From Trichomonas vaginalis G3 (lineage: Eukaryota; Parabasalia; Trichomonadida; Trichomonadidae): a stretch of 64,000 nucleotides of DNA. The DNA lies in contig NC_067206.1 of NCBI RefSeq assembly GCF_026262505.1, positions 19,055,319 through 19,119,318 on the forward strand, in the 5' to 3' direction. Position numbers and translations under genes: made by a program. Shown here piece by piece: positions 10,082-19,951 of this stretch. The notes beneath the pieces were generated by a model. It did not search any database. It saw only the letters and a program-made list of their open reading frames with translations, and was not told the DNA's origin. Positions within the stretch are counted from its first letter, which is position 1, and every line of letters begins with the position of its first letter.

Positions 10082-10510
10082 TTACTTCATTATTCTCACT
10101 CTTCTTCTTGGCATTCGTGGTGGAAGTTGTTTCTTGACATTTTCAATGAACTGTACATTCTCTTTTGTCTCAACTTCTTTCACTGGCGGGTCAGGGTTCT
10201 TTGACTCGGTTTGCTTTTCAATGAAATTCACGAACTTTGCAATAAGCTCTTGGTTCGTTATTGAAAGTACATCTGGCTTCTTTTCTTCTGGTTCTATTGA
10301 CTTTTCAGTTTGAACAGAAGGTTTTATATGGGCTTCGCCATCGGTGCCATGCACCTTAATGTTGTCGCTTTCTGCATTCGCTAATGGAACCTTTCTTTTT
10401 CTTACGTATATTTTACCATCTTTACTCTGACTTACGTAATAGAAAGGATGTTGTATTCCTCTGGCGTCATTTAATATAATAGACTCTCGTTCTGATTTTG
10501 ACAAGCTCAT
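10082..10510 (-). CDS. Unknown Maverick protein with 'FYY..KDGK' motif
   Basis: A 142-aa basic product. The N-terminal ~45 residues include 'HPFYYVSQSKDGKIYVRKRK', which resembles 'GFYIHTMKDGRVQFRKIK' of the small coiled-coil protein at 7708-7944. The middle is acidic and Lys/Glu-rich, and the C-terminus is strongly basic (PRMPRRRVRIMK). It lies immediately upstream of the capsid-like gene on the same strand (27-bp gap) and is divergent from 10556-10816. A nucleic-acid-binding or scaffold role is possible but unproven. Confidence 0.6.
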   Translation of the reverse strand: MSLSKSERESIILNDARGIQHPFYYVSQSKDGKIYVRKRKVPLANAESDNIKVHGTDGEAHIKPSVQTEKSIEPEEKKPDVLSITNQELIAKFVNFIEKQTESKNPDPPVKEVETKENVQFIENVKKQLPPRMPRRRVRIMK

Positions 10511-10555
10511 TTTACATCGGTTAACGTTTTAATTTTGTTTTTTATCTGCAGTCAA

Positions 10556-10816
10556 ATGACTCAGACAAGCCCTACGGACAAGACCCAAGGGGTCATAGAT
10601 GTTGAAGCATTGAAGAAAGAAATTCGTGAGCAAATTTTATCCGAACTGAAGGAACAAAAACAAGAACAAAAGCCAGAGAGACCAAAGAGAAAACTTAGTG
10701 AAAAACAACTTGCTGCATTAGCTGCTGGAAGACAAAAGAACCCACGTTTGCTGGCGAAGAAAGCTAGAGAAGAAGCTGAAGCAAAATCTAAAGAAGCTGA
10801 AGCAAAGAAAGAGTAA
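10556..10816 (+). CDS. Small charged Maverick protein
   Basis: An 86-aa product starting MTQTSPTDKTQG. It is almost entirely charged: a glutamine/lysine/glutamate helix followed by 'KRKLSEKQLAALAAGRQKN', an AT-hook/SAP-like basic patch, then an alanine/lysine tail. The sequence 'LSEKQLAALAAGR' resembles small phage/virus basic proteins that bind DNA. The start at 10556 was chosen because upstream codons are hydrophobic and non-conserved in style. It is divergent from 10510 and followed 24 bp later by 10841. Confidence 0.6.
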   Translation: MTQTSPTDKTQGVIDVEALKKEIREQILSELKEQKQEQKPERPKRKLSEKQLAALAAGRQKNPRLLAKKAREEAEAKSKEAEAKKE

Positions 10817-10840
10817 ATGGTTTATTTTTATCCGAATTAA

Positions 10841-11697
10841 ATGTATAGACAAATACCTTTATCTGTTGCGTTCAGTAGTGAAAACCCTGACGTCAAAATA
10901 AAGGGGAACAGAGTAACGTTTAAGTTTCCAACAGACTGGATTGTGAACATAAATGAAGAGAAGTACATTGGCATAACATCTATGTATATAACACGTGCTT
11001 TCAGAAAGGTTGACTTTATACTTCAAGTCGAGATATAAAATGACGAACAGTCTTTAAGCGCCCAAAACATTCACATATACAAATACTTTAAAGACGATAC
11101 AACATTGTTGCAATGTATGATTTCATTTAATGAGATGTTCGAGAAAAAGTTTAGCATTGAAGTACAAACTTTACAGCCTTTACGTGAGTTTCTTGCACAA
11201 CTGAAAGAAGAAGGTAGTCAGCCACAACTTATAGACTTTCATTATGAATTTAATGAAAATGAAGATGGAACTCATGACTGTCAGTTTGTTGTATTCTCAC
11301 CATTCAATGAAGTCGCTAAAGAGAAAGAAAATCCATTACGTATAAGATTTCAAATCTCTGAACCAAGTGATGATTTCAAGAATGTTTTCAATTATGATGC
11401 AATGCTTCCGAGGAAAAATGAATTTTCAAAGATTGTAACACCTGGCATTTGGGATAGAAAGCAAGCTATATTATATTCAAATTAAGTAAGGGAGTTGAAA
11501 ATGAGTTCATTGGTCATACAAGAACTTCACCACTTCCTAACACTAAATACTATAAATTAACTGGCTTCAATCGTGAGTTTTGGATAGACATGTTCTCCAC
11601 TAATGACCATAACTGCCCAGTGTTCTTACCTCCAGACCATAAGGACTGTCTCTACATTGAAGCACAACTCTTAAACTCTACCATCGCAGTATTGTAA
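10841..11697 (+). pseudogene. Maverick structural-type protein gene, broken
   Basis: The readable segments (at 10841, 11105-11485 and up to 11697) have a beta-rich, capsid-accessory character. The opening 'SVAFSSENPDVKI ... WIVNINEEKYIGI' resembles in layout the start of the product of 27683-28564, which has 'PRHWVEYVGGEKAIEI'. These two may be paralogous minor virion proteins. The gene appears broken (about two breaks). Function inferred only. Confidence 0.5.
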
Positions 11698-11893
11698 ATG
11701 ACCACATGGGCTTCGCCCTTGCCGCTAGCGGCTTATTTTTATCATGAATGGTCTCACTGCTGACAAAAATAAATGACCTTATTATTTTTCTCATTCATGA
11801 CCTCAGAACTTAAGCTTTCTTATGAATGAAGTCTTAGTCTGAATAGAAAAGTTAAACTTTTCAGCAAAGCAAGGACTAGAAGACTTACATAAG
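11698..11893. other. Convergent intergenic spacer in Mav-2
   Basis: This 196-bp gap lies between the rightward 10841-11697 gene and the leftward polymerase gene. It contains a GC-rich inverted motif (gggcttcgcccttgccgctagcggc) at ~11708-11732 that could act as a shared 3' end signal. Similar GC-rich palindromic patches occur inside genes at 10328 and 26183, so it may instead be a dispersed motif. Confidence 0.3.
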
Positions 11894-14800
11894 TCAAATC
11901 CAATCTTCTTGACCGTCATAAAGTGCTTTGTACAGTTTCATTAAACTGAACTCAGAGTCTTTGTCATATGTTCCAACAGGTATGTGAATGTTCTTATCTT
12001 CATTGTAATAGCATTGTATAGCTTCAGGAAACATTTCATTTGCTGTTAAAGCAAGGACGTCTTGTTTGACACCTTTGCAACGTGCATGGAATGCAACTTC
12101 ATTTAAATCGTTAGTGAGTAAGTCTATGTAGGTCTTCTTTCCACAAAATATTGACTTGTATGCTAAACTTTGTTTTCCAGGTGTTATTTCTGCGAAGTCA
12201 GAATGAAATTGACCAAGGTTCTTTCCTATAAGTTCGCGACCGTATCTCTTCTTAAACTCTGCTGCAAGCTTTGGGATGTCTTCATTGAAAATATGCATGC
12301 TATCACAGTCCTGGTAAAATATTTGAAGACCCATGTCCTCAGCAGTACAGAATACTTCATTCATTATTCTCTTCGACATAGACAGAATGTTAACACCAAG
12401 TGGACAGAAGTTAAAGTGTCTGCAAATGCTTTTCGTTAGCTTGAAAATAGTTTTATCTGAACCATCCAAACCTTCGAACTTCACTATATGGTTGTAGTTT
12501 CTGATGGCATATCTTATAGCATCTTTGTCATCTACTATGGTTATTTTTGACTCAATAGGAGATAGAATAGTTTTGCCATAAATACTGTTCAGAATGAGCT
12601 TTATATTTTCTTGCAAAGGATTTCCTTCTTTCTTATACTTTAACCTTAACTCAAACAACTTCTTTACTTCATCTCTTATTCTAATATCTCTGTTTCCATC
12701 GTAATAGTATCCTTGCAACACTTCACATTTGACACCTTGATATTTTATGAGGTCTTGTAATGTTATATGGTCAACATACATTAAACAGCAAGTGTTTGAA
12801 CTTCTGGGAACGTTAAGTTCTGGATTTAGTTCAGGGTCACAAACTATTAAAGGAAAGTGTCTATGTATTCCAATCTCTGTTATCTTAATGAGAACAAAGA
12901 AGCCAGACATAAACTTTTCACCAATGGGTTCCTTTTGGTCGTCATCGAATAAATGCTTTAACAAATATTCAGAACTTAACATCTCATCCTTCAATACTTT
13001 TGGAATTCCTTCTAAAGTATAAAGTCTTGCTATAGCGGATGGATATAATGAAACAGCGTCGAAGTCAGCAATGAGTTTCTTTTCGCTCTTTTGTTTCATG
13101 TTATCTGACAACATACATCTTCCACCTTGAATGCATCTCGAAATAAATTCTCTTGGTTTATTTGAGAGGTCATAAAGATTTCCATTCGGGAAGTATACTC
13201 TGTTCTCAAATAATTTGTTAGCAATTGAACAAATACTAACGTAGTCATAAACGTTTAAATCAAATTCTTTCAATATGTCATTGCGGAGCTTTACAAAACC
13301 TTCTCTTAAAATTCTTACATCTTGTTTGCAGTAAAACGTGCTATATTTTTCTAAGTCGAAGTGGTTTTCATCTATTCTGCAACCTTTGATGGAATCTATG
13401 TTTTTCATAAATGTATCTGCATCCTGGATAAACTTACATGCTTCAGAAATGACACCAGTTCTGTTGTCATTTGCTAACAAAGTACTGCTGTAGTAGTTAT
13501 ATGGAAATACTTCTTTCGGTCCTGTTTGTAAGTTAAACATAGCTGGAAATAGTTTAAGCTTCTTATTTATAACACTGTAAGAGTCTTTTATAATAATTGC
13601 CCGTCCTTTATATAAACCAGTTATTTGCATTGTTCGTGAACCTTTAATGATGGGAGTTCCTTTCACTTCTGTCATGTGTCTTAAGATGAAGTTTATATCA
13701 TAGCTGAGGTTATGGAAATATATTAAACTCTTGTCAGGAAGTCGCTCCAAAAATTCTGTTGCACAGTTTTGACCCCATATGCTTTCACTCACTGAACCAT
13801 CTTCACTGTCGTAACAGATGTTAAAAGCTTTATGAAAGCCGTCTGTGCTACACTCAAAGTCAGCAAAGAAAACATGCTCAGGAATGAACTTACATTTAGC
13901 TTTATTTACTTCTTTTGACTCTGCTTTCTTCTTCAGTTGTACACAATACTTTGGAGCATATGTCAAATCTTTAAATGGTGCAAGGTTCTGTTTATATAAG
14001 TCAGTCGTATATGTGAAAAGTTCTCCATAAGAAATAGGTTCGAAATATTTGCACTCCCACAATGTTTTCATAACATCCCATAACGGTGTAGTTCTATCCA
14101 TGCGAACTACATATTTATCTTCTCTCTTTGTATAAATCTTCATCTGTTTCTCAATGTTCATTCCACCACACTCCTTCAAGATTTCTATATAGTTCCGAAT
14201 GAAATATGTTGTCATTGGAAGTCTTTCATTTAGCATGTAGTGGTCTTCAACAAGAAGTAAGTCAATAGTTCGAACAGTTTCACGTTCTTTTGGTATATAT
14301 CTCTTTATTTCATTATGTCTTGAGTCATTGAAATAACCAATGGTAACATTAAATGCTATACCAGTTGCGTCAGAAATTTCTTGTACTTTACTTTGAGGAA
14401 AGTCTCTAACACGAATGACTTCTCTCATGTGGTCTACCGTCTGCTCATCTACTCCAGCCTGAATGCAAGCATAAACGAAGCAGTTATCTTCTGTCATAAG
14501 TGTTGCAGTTCTTTTGTTAAGTTCATTGAAGATTTGGTAGCGTTCAAGATTTATAGGTAATGTGCAAAGATACTTCCAGAACTGACCGCTTCTCTTCTTA
14601 TAAAACTTCTTTTCACCATTATCTTTCCAAAAGCTTTCTATAAGTGCTGGGTTTCCTGTTTGCTTAAGAGCTTCCAAAATGGCTTTCTGGTCATTTGTCA
14701 GTGTGCTTTCATCTCTATATGGTCTCTTTTTTGGTTTGCCTTTCTTTACATCTGACATCGTTAAGCCTTCATATTCTGTTAAATCATACATCTTTATTTC

Positions 14801-15115
14801 AGTAAGATTCTTTATGTTTGTCAAGAAGAAGTCATAGTGCATTTCAACAATACCTGCAGCATTTGCTTCTATCTCTGATATAAAGTTCTCCTTCAAGAGC
14901 TGATGTAGTAATGTTCCAATATTATTGAGGTTTAACGTAGAATATTCATACTTTCCACCAAGTTTATAACATACCATCCATCTTTGTTGGGAGTTTATTT
15001 TAATCTTCTCTAAGAGTCTCATGAAAACCTTACCGAAATGTTTGTGTAAGTAGTCTCTGTTTGGTTCATCTAAAGCTTCGATGTTAAAGTCAATGAGTCT
15101 ATTGCCTGACTTCAC
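11894..15115 (-). CDS. polB: Protein-primed family B DNA polymerase of Maverick
   Basis: A 1073-aa product that looks whole. It has the exonuclease motifs 'FADFECSTDG' (~res. 417), 'FHNLSYDINF' (~res. 465) and 'YCKQDVRIL' (~res. 597), followed by the polymerase motifs 'DFDAVSLYPS' (A), 'LILNSIYGK' (B) and 'YQDCDSMH' (C, with Cys in place of the usual Thr). This is the replicative enzyme of Polintons, thought to start synthesis from a terminal protein at the element's ends. The ~400-residue N-terminal part could hold the terminal-protein function. It follows the 154-aa gene (15119-15583) with a 3-bp gap on the same strand, so the two are probably co-transcribed. Confidence 0.96.
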   Translation of the reverse strand: MKSGNRLIDFNIEALDEPNRDYLHKHFGKVFMRLLEKIKINSQQRWMVCYKLGGKYEYSTLNLNNIGTLLHQLLKENFISEIEANAAGIVEMHYDFFLTNIKNLTEIKMYDLTEYEGLTMSDVKKGKPKKRPYRDESTLTNDQKAILEALKQTGNPALIESFWKDNGEKKFYKKRSGQFWKYLCTLPINLERYQIFNELNKRTATLMTEDNCFVYACIQAGVDEQTVDHMREVIRVRDFPQSKVQEISDATGIAFNVTIGYFNDSRHNEIKRYIPKERETVRTIDLLLVEDHYMLNERLPMTTYFIRNYIEILKECGGMNIEKQMKIYTKREDKYVVRMDRTTPLWDVMKTLWECKYFEPISYGELFTYTTDLYKQNLAPFKDLTYAPKYCVQLKKKAESKEVNKAKCKFIPEHVFFADFECSTDGFHKAFNICYDSEDGSVSESIWGQNCATEFLERLPDKSLIYFHNLSYDINFILRHMTEVKGTPIIKGSRTMQITGLYKGRAIIIKDSYSVINKKLKLFPAMFNLQTGPKEVFPYNYYSSTLLANDNRTGVISEACKFIQDADTFMKNIDSIKGCRIDENHFDLEKYSTFYCKQDVRILREGFVKLRNDILKEFDLNVYDYVSICSIANKLFENRVYFPNGNLYDLSNKPREFISRCIQGGRCMLSDNMKQKSEKKLIADFDAVSLYPSAIARLYTLEGIPKVLKDEMLSSEYLLKHLFDDDQKEPIGEKFMSGFFVLIKITEIGIHRHFPLIVCDPELNPELNVPRSSNTCCLMYVDHITLQDLIKYQGVKCEVLQGYYYDGNRDIRIRDEVKKLFELRLKYKKEGNPLQENIKLILNSIYGKTILSPIESKITIVDDKDAIRYAIRNYNHIVKFEGLDGSDKTIFKLTKSICRHFNFCPLGVNILSMSKRIMNEVFCTAEDMGLQIFYQDCDSMHIFNEDIPKLAAEFKKRYGRELIGKNLGQFHSDFAEITPGKQSLAYKSIFCGKKTYIDLLTNDLNEVAFHARCKGVKQDVLALTANEMFPEAIQCYYNEDKNIHIPVGTYDKDSEFSLMKLYKALYDGQEDWI

Positions 15116-15118
15116 ATT

Positions 15119-15583
15119 TCACTTCCTATTCTCTTCATCTTTCTTTAACCATCTCTCACCTTCTTTTGGTTTGTCGTCAATGGAACGAATGACATCGTTA
15201 GCTTTGCGAACTTGTTCTATAGCGCTCTTAAACATCTCTCTTCTCTGTTGTTTCAGTGTGTCGTCTCTTCTTCTTGTTTCACCAACGTTTGCATTTGTTA
15301 TGTCAAACATTTCTCTTCTTACTTCATGAGGTACTGAACGTCTATGATATAAGTCAATAGCAACGTCATTTAAAGGAAATGCTCTTGCATGGACTTCGTC
15401 CTCGCCGCGTTGCGGCTTTATGAACTCATGAATTCTATCATAACTTATTGCACCATTATAGTCATTGAGGACGTCAGCGAGTGCTTTTTTGTTTGTTGCG
15501 TAATGCTTTGCAACATCTATATTAGCTTCTGTAAGAAGTTGTTTTATTTCCGAGTGTTCTAACTTAGACAACTTCCGATACAT
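15119..15583 (-). CDS. Unknown Maverick protein upstream of DNA polymerase
   Basis: A 154-aa highly charged, helical product, tightly spaced before the polymerase gene (3 bp). The N-terminal part (KLEHSEIKQLLTEANIDVAK) looks like a SAP/HeH-type small helical DNA-binding motif. The C-terminal half is Arg/Lys/Glu-rich. The operon-like arrangement suggests a replication partner, possibly a terminal-protein precursor, but there is no direct evidence. Confidence 0.65.
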   Translation of the reverse strand: MYRKLSKLEHSEIKQLLTEANIDVAKHYATNKKALADVLNDYNGAISYDRIHEFIKPQRGEDEVHARAFPLNDVAIDLYHRRSVPHEVRREMFDITNANVGETRRRDDTLKQQRREMFKSAIEQVRKANDVIRSIDDKPKEGERWLKKDEENRK

Positions 15584-15674
15584 CTTTAGTAGGAAATAAA
15601 AAAATATTTTTTTGAAAAAATTAGATTAGATTTTTTAAAGTTATTTTTCAAAATAATTTAATATTTTTATTTTA

Positions 15675-15899
15675 ATGAAACACATGCAAGATTGCAAGTT
15701 CTTTTCATACAATGCTCTCGCTAATGCCATCAAGAATGAGTTCAATAATGCTTCAAATGTTAATGTTATCTTTAACAAGAAGTTTGTGAAAGAATCTAAG
15801 TTTGGTCAGTATGTCAGACCATTAGCTATCGTCATTGACCGCAAACGTTATACTTCACAAGAGTTAGCAGTAGTTTTGAAAAAAAGAGTTTCTTCGTGA
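15675..15899 (+). CDS. Small Maverick protein
   Basis: A 74-aa basic product with no recognised domain. It begins after a very AT-rich 90-bp divergent spacer shared with the 15583 gene. Its stop overlaps the start of the next gene (gtgaatg at 15896), indicating translational or at least transcriptional coupling. Confidence 0.55.
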   Translation: MKHMQDCKFFSYNALANAIKNEFNNASNVNVIFNKKFVKESKFGQYVRPLAIVIDRKRYTSQELAVVLKKRVSS

Positions 15900-16147
15900 A
15901 TGTCAAAGATACTCATTATACTGTCATAAAGAACTCTAACATTGACTTCTTCAGTATTGCTTTAAATCTTTCCGAACAGAAAGAATATAAGAAGGGTGAA
16001 ACAAATGTGAAATATTATCCTTCATCTCTGAAGACAATAACGAACAAAGATGTTATACAGAAATTCTTACCAAAGGTTGAAGAAGCTTCTATTGACATTG
16101 ACGAAGAAAGTGAAATGGTTGAAGAAATAGACCCTGAAGCTATTTAA
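15896..16147 (+). CDS. Small Maverick protein with acidic tail
   Basis: An 83-aa product that overlaps the previous gene by four bases (ATGA-type junction). The N-terminal two thirds are mixed, and the last ~20 residues are acidic (SIDIDEESEMVEEIDPEAI). It converges on the gene at 16144-16380 with a 4-bp overlap. Function unknown. Confidence 0.55.
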   Translation: MNVKDTHYTVIKNSNIDFFSIALNLSEQKEYKKGETNVKYYPSSLKTITNKDVIQKFLPKVEEASIDIDEESEMVEEIDPEAI

Positions 16148-16380
16148 GCAAAAATATATTTTTGGTTAGTCTTCATATGGATATTTACAACAATTCCCCA
16201 ATGTATAAACTTTTCATACGCTTTTTCATAAGCTTTATATACCTTCAGAAATTTTGCATAATCTTTAGAAGCATTTAGATATTGTTTAAATGCTTTGTAT
16301 GTCTTCAGAAATTTTGCATAATCTTTTACATGTTGTTCGTTCTCTTCTTCTGTCATGAGTTCCGAATATTCTAAATTCAT
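16144..16380 (-). CDS. Small Maverick protein with an internal duplication
   Basis: A 78-aa product containing two copies of a helical unit (KDYAKFLKTYKAFKQYL and KDYAKFLKVYKAYEKAY); the DNA repeats as well. It has an acidic N-terminus and no known domain. It converges with 15896-16147. Confidence 0.55.
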   Translation of the reverse strand: MNLEYSELMTEEENEQHVKDYAKFLKTYKAFKQYLNASKDYAKFLKVYKAYEKAYEKFIHWGIVVNIHMKTNQKYIFA

Positions 16381-16434
16381 GTTCTTTCATATGAGATAAA
16401 ATTTTATAAAAAAATAAAATTAGCTTAGATTTTT

Positions 16435-17262
16435 TTATTCTTCCTCTTTGAAGTTATCGAAATATTCTGTTATTTTTTCCTTCAGTAATGTTAAGTCTTC
16501 TTTAAATGTAAGTATTGTGCAACCTTTGATGTCATAGTGTGTTTGAGGAAGAGTATTTTTGACAATTTCCTTTATTTGCTCATTCGGAGTCATTGAAATC
16601 GGTAAGTTTTCACGATAGAACCAGTTTCTGTCAGATTTATATATTTTAGCTAAGTCATAAAAGCTCTTGTTGTTTCTTCTGACTAAATGCAACATAACCA
16701 TATCTTTATCTTCTTCATTTTCCAACTCTTCGGTATATATCATATACTTATAACTCTTTTCCTTTCCTTTTGGTACCGAACGCGGTATTCTTTTCTGTAT
16801 GCTTTTGTCTTTGGATTCAATGACTTCATCTTTTGCTTGAAGTTTCTTTTCCATCTCTCCACGTTCTGCTTTATATAGTTCATCTAACATCATGAAAATA
16901 TAACAAGCATAACGAGGTGAAGCCCACATTGCTACAGCATTTACTAAAAGTCTATGAACATAATAACCTTTCAAACCAGGAGCCAAATTCTTGCGATTTT
17001 CATACGGAATCTCTTCTCTCGGTTTTCCGAGGGAAGCAATCATATGAGGAAATTCTTCTAAAAGTTCTTTTGTCTGTTGGTTTTCAAACCAATGATATGC
17101 TTGCTTTGTAGAACGAAGAGCATTCATTATACTTTGCATCTGGTACATATCGTCTTTGACCGAACAAATGAGGCGTAACTGTTTGTTATACTGTATGTAC
17201 TTGTATTCTTCATTTATAGCTTCATGAACGATAGCAGTTGTTGTGTTCTCTAATGTTGACAT
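16435..17262 (-). CDS. KilA-N/Bro-type DNA-binding protein of Maverick
   Basis: A 275-aa product. Residues ~95-130 contain the KilA-N/Bro core (GYYVHRLLVNAVAMWASPRY), followed by a coiled region (~132-155) and a ~110-residue C-terminal domain (PKGKEKSYKYMIYTEE ... NRNWFYRENLPIS-like) typical of the variable C-terminal domains on large-DNA-virus KilA-N proteins. It is probably a sequence-specific DNA-binding regulator. The upstream region shares the block 'ttttctgtcttaaggaaat' (17317-17335) with the second KilA-N gene. It looks whole. Confidence 0.85.
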   Translation of the reverse strand: MSTLENTTTAIVHEAINEEYKYIQYNKQLRLICSVKDDMYQMQSIMNALRSTKQAYHWFENQQTKELLEEFPHMIASLGKPREEIPYENRKNLAPGLKGYYVHRLLVNAVAMWASPRYACYIFMMLDELYKAERGEMEKKLQAKDEVIESKDKSIQKRIPRSVPKGKEKSYKYMIYTEELENEEDKDMVMLHLVRRNNKSFYDLAKIYKSDRNWFYRENLPISMTPNEQIKEIVKNTLPQTHYDIKGCTILTFKEDLTLLKEKITEYFDNFKEEE

Positions 17263-17316
17263 TTCTGTTTCTTATATACAGGATAAAAAAATATTTTATA
17301 AAAAACTAACTTTATT

Positions 17317-17335
17317 TTTTCTGTCTTAAGGAAAT
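17317..17335 (-). promoter_or_regulatory. Shared upstream block of KilA-N genes (copy 1)
   Basis: The block 'ttttctgtcttaaggaaat' lies ~55 bp upstream of the KilA-N start at 17262. The same block, with AT-rich surroundings also alike, is at 20797-20815, ~56 bp upstream of the other KilA-N gene's start (20741). Equal spacing before paralogous genes suggests a promoter element. Confidence 0.5.
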
Positions 17336-17599
17336 GTTAAAAATTCATGGTTACATATGTGAAAAGAAGTCACGAACAAATGAAGGTCATAAGATTCAGC
17401 ACATAATTCTGAATTGAATGGTGTGTCATACATGTCAAACCGTCAAGAATTGAAGGAGATACGAGGCTATAAAGATTTTGGATATTTTCTGACACACACA
17501 CCCTGAGGGAAAAGTGACAAAACACGACGATAGAAAAGTGACAAAATTGAGAAAAAGTTGTTCCCCGACCAAAATGTAATCATGTTGAAAAGTGACATT

Positions 17600-17875
17600 T
17601 GTAAAGTTGGACGATAGGATTTCCTGAAAAAGTGCAAGACTTGTCTTGAATCAGGACAAGATTTGTCTTGAAAAAATACAAGACTTGTTCTGAAAAAATA
17701 CAAGACTTGTCTTGAATCAGGACAAGATTTGTCTTGAAAAATACAAGACTTGTTCTGAAAAAATACAAGACTTGTCTTGAATCAGGACAAGATTTGTCTT
17801 GAAAAAATACAAGACTTGTTCTGAAAAAGTGCAAGACTTGTCCTGATTCAAGACAAAACTTTACAAAATGTAAAC
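17600..17875. repeat. Palindromic minisatellite in Mav-2
   Basis: Three to four copies of a ~60-bp unit combine 'caagacttgtcttgaatcag', 'gacaagatttgtcttgaaaa' and 'tacaagacttgttctgaaaa'. Each half-unit is itself close to palindromic (acaagacttgt). The array lies between the two KilA-N genes and has no coding capacity beyond repeat-driven open frames. Confidence 0.8.
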
Positions 17876-18550
17876 TTTACATAACCGTTTCTATCGTACA
17901 TGATATTTAGTTGACATTGTAAACTATCTTCATGTAAAGTATGGCGGTTTGAAACCGTCGGGAACCTTCACATTTTTGACGAAGTGCGAATCTTCACTTC
18001 GTGTCATGATGCAAAAATAATGAGTTCATTTACTCACAATATTTTTGTACAAAACGACCCCAAACTTTTAACTTCTTTTCTGCAGCTTCTAATGCTATCT
18101 TAGCGAGTTCATATTCTCTAAATTCTCTCTTTAAATCTTCTTGTTCCCATTGGTCTAGTTCGTATGGAGAATCTCTATAACCATAACATATCTCACGTTC
18201 ATGTTCTAATTGTTTTTCATGCATTTTTCTAACTTCTTGTTCGAGCAAAGGTTTAGCATTCTCTACTGTATCTTCGAGTTCTTCTTCATCTAACTTCTCA
18301 TGAACTTTCTTGTCTATGGAGTCCATAATTTTTCCAACTGCTATGCAATATTTTGGAGAAGCCCACATTGCTATATAGTTTATAAGTCTTGGGTCTACAT
18401 ACGTTCCTCTAACCTGTTTGATTTCATCAGGAATTCCTGCATGAATTTTGTATAAAAAGCAACCGCCGGAATTCCGACTGTTGCTATATTCTTCACAAAA
18501 TGCCTTATAATACTCTTCCCAGGACTTATTTTCCAACAACTTTCTAAAGT

Positions 18551-18631
18551 CTTTCCTAAACTGCTGACACAAATTTGTTGCATTTATATAACCATCCTTG
18601 TCTCTACGTAAGACTTCAATACCGTTATAAG
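18551..18631. repeat. 81-bp target duplication of M1, left copy
   Basis: The segment from 'ctttcctaaactgctgacac' to 'ataccgttataag' is identical over 81 bp to 20600-20680, in direct orientation. It is KilA-N coding sequence, so the duplication must have arisen with the insertion. Confidence 0.95.
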
Positions 18632-18934
18632 GAAACAATAAGAATTACCGAAAAATTGACAAAACATCAAAAGCAGGGAGGGGGTCTCAATTTTTATTAC
18701 TTATATTATTTTACAATATTTATATAAATACTCTTTATAATATATTTTACTATAAAATTATACCTCAAATTCAAATATTTAAAATATTATTTACATAATT
18801 ATCTCAAAATTATATTTTTATATATTATTTTTCATATGTATAAATCATATAATCTATATCTATGCAAATCTCATCTAAATTTTTTTGAAACAAACCGCTA
18901 CCATTTAATGGTCCATCTTAAATTCATCATAAAT

Positions 18935-19945
18935 TCTGGTACATGTTAGTACCAGAGTCTTCAAATCTCAAACACTCTGGTACCAACATGTACCAGACGC
19001 GAGTTTCCAATGCCCTCGTACGATTTTCTATTAAGATCTTCTTGAATGAGAAGGTCTTCATAGAAACTCGTACGAGGGCTTCTCTTTTAAATACTCTGGT
19101 ACCTGCTGGTATCGGAGTCGACTTTACAGCCCTTTCCACAATTTTGAAGCTGGGGAAAGTTTTCAAGCAATGAAAGGGAAGCTCTCGCTATGAGGTGAAA
19201 ATCTAGAATTTTTACCTCATAGCGAGTAATCCTTTGTTAATTGCTTGAAAACTTTCTTCAAATTATCAAAATTTCGAGGAAAGTTTCCTTGCTTCAAAGT
19301 AGAGATGGAGCCCTTTGAGCCACTGCATATAGGTCAGTGACTCAAAATACTCCATCTCTACTAGAAATCGCCAAAATTTGGGTCGCAATCTTTGAAATGC
19401 GACGCAAGTTTTGGCAATTTCGCGAGGGACTTGCTCCATTTGGTGCATAGATTCACACTCTATGCACCAGATGGAACCATTCTTTCGCTGACAGCGGGAA
19501 ACTTTGTCTGAATAGTTTAACATTCAGACAAAGTTTTCCGCTGTCAGAGAGGGAATGGAAGGGTAAGAGGTATATATTCATAATGTATACCTCTTACTCT
19601 TCCATTCCCTCAAGAAAGTTCAAAAACTTGGGTGCAATCAGTTCTGATTGCACCCAAGTTTTTGAACTTTATATAAGGAATTGTTGGCTATGATGTACTG
19701 ATTCATGATCAGTACATCATAGCCAACAAGTCCTTCGCAAACAGTGGGAAACTTTGTCTGAATAGTTTAACATTCAGACAAAGTTTCCCGCTGTCAGGGA
19801 GGGAATTAGAGGGTGGGAGATATATAGATAGACTATAAATCTCTCACCCTTTAATTCCCTCAAGAAAGTTCAAAAACTTGGGTGCAATCAGTTCTGATTG
19901 CACCCAAGTTTTTGAATTTTGTATAAGGAATTGTTGGCTATGATG
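18935..19945. repeat. Hairpin array 3 (in M1)
   Basis: A chain of long hairpins. 18938-19000 has arms 'ctggtacatgttagtaccag'; 19012-19080 has arms 'gccctcgtacgattttct' and the 'aagatcttcttgaatgagaaggtctt' centre; 19153-19260 is built around 'ctcgctatgaggt'. From 19490 a regular cycle appears twice: B (gcgggaaactttgtctgaat), C (gggaatggaagggtaagagg), D (gttcaaaaacttgggtgcaa), A (ttgttggctatgatgtactg). Arms are 20-28 bp and mostly perfect, loops 2-11 bp. Confidence 0.9.
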
Positions 19946-19951
19946 TGGATA

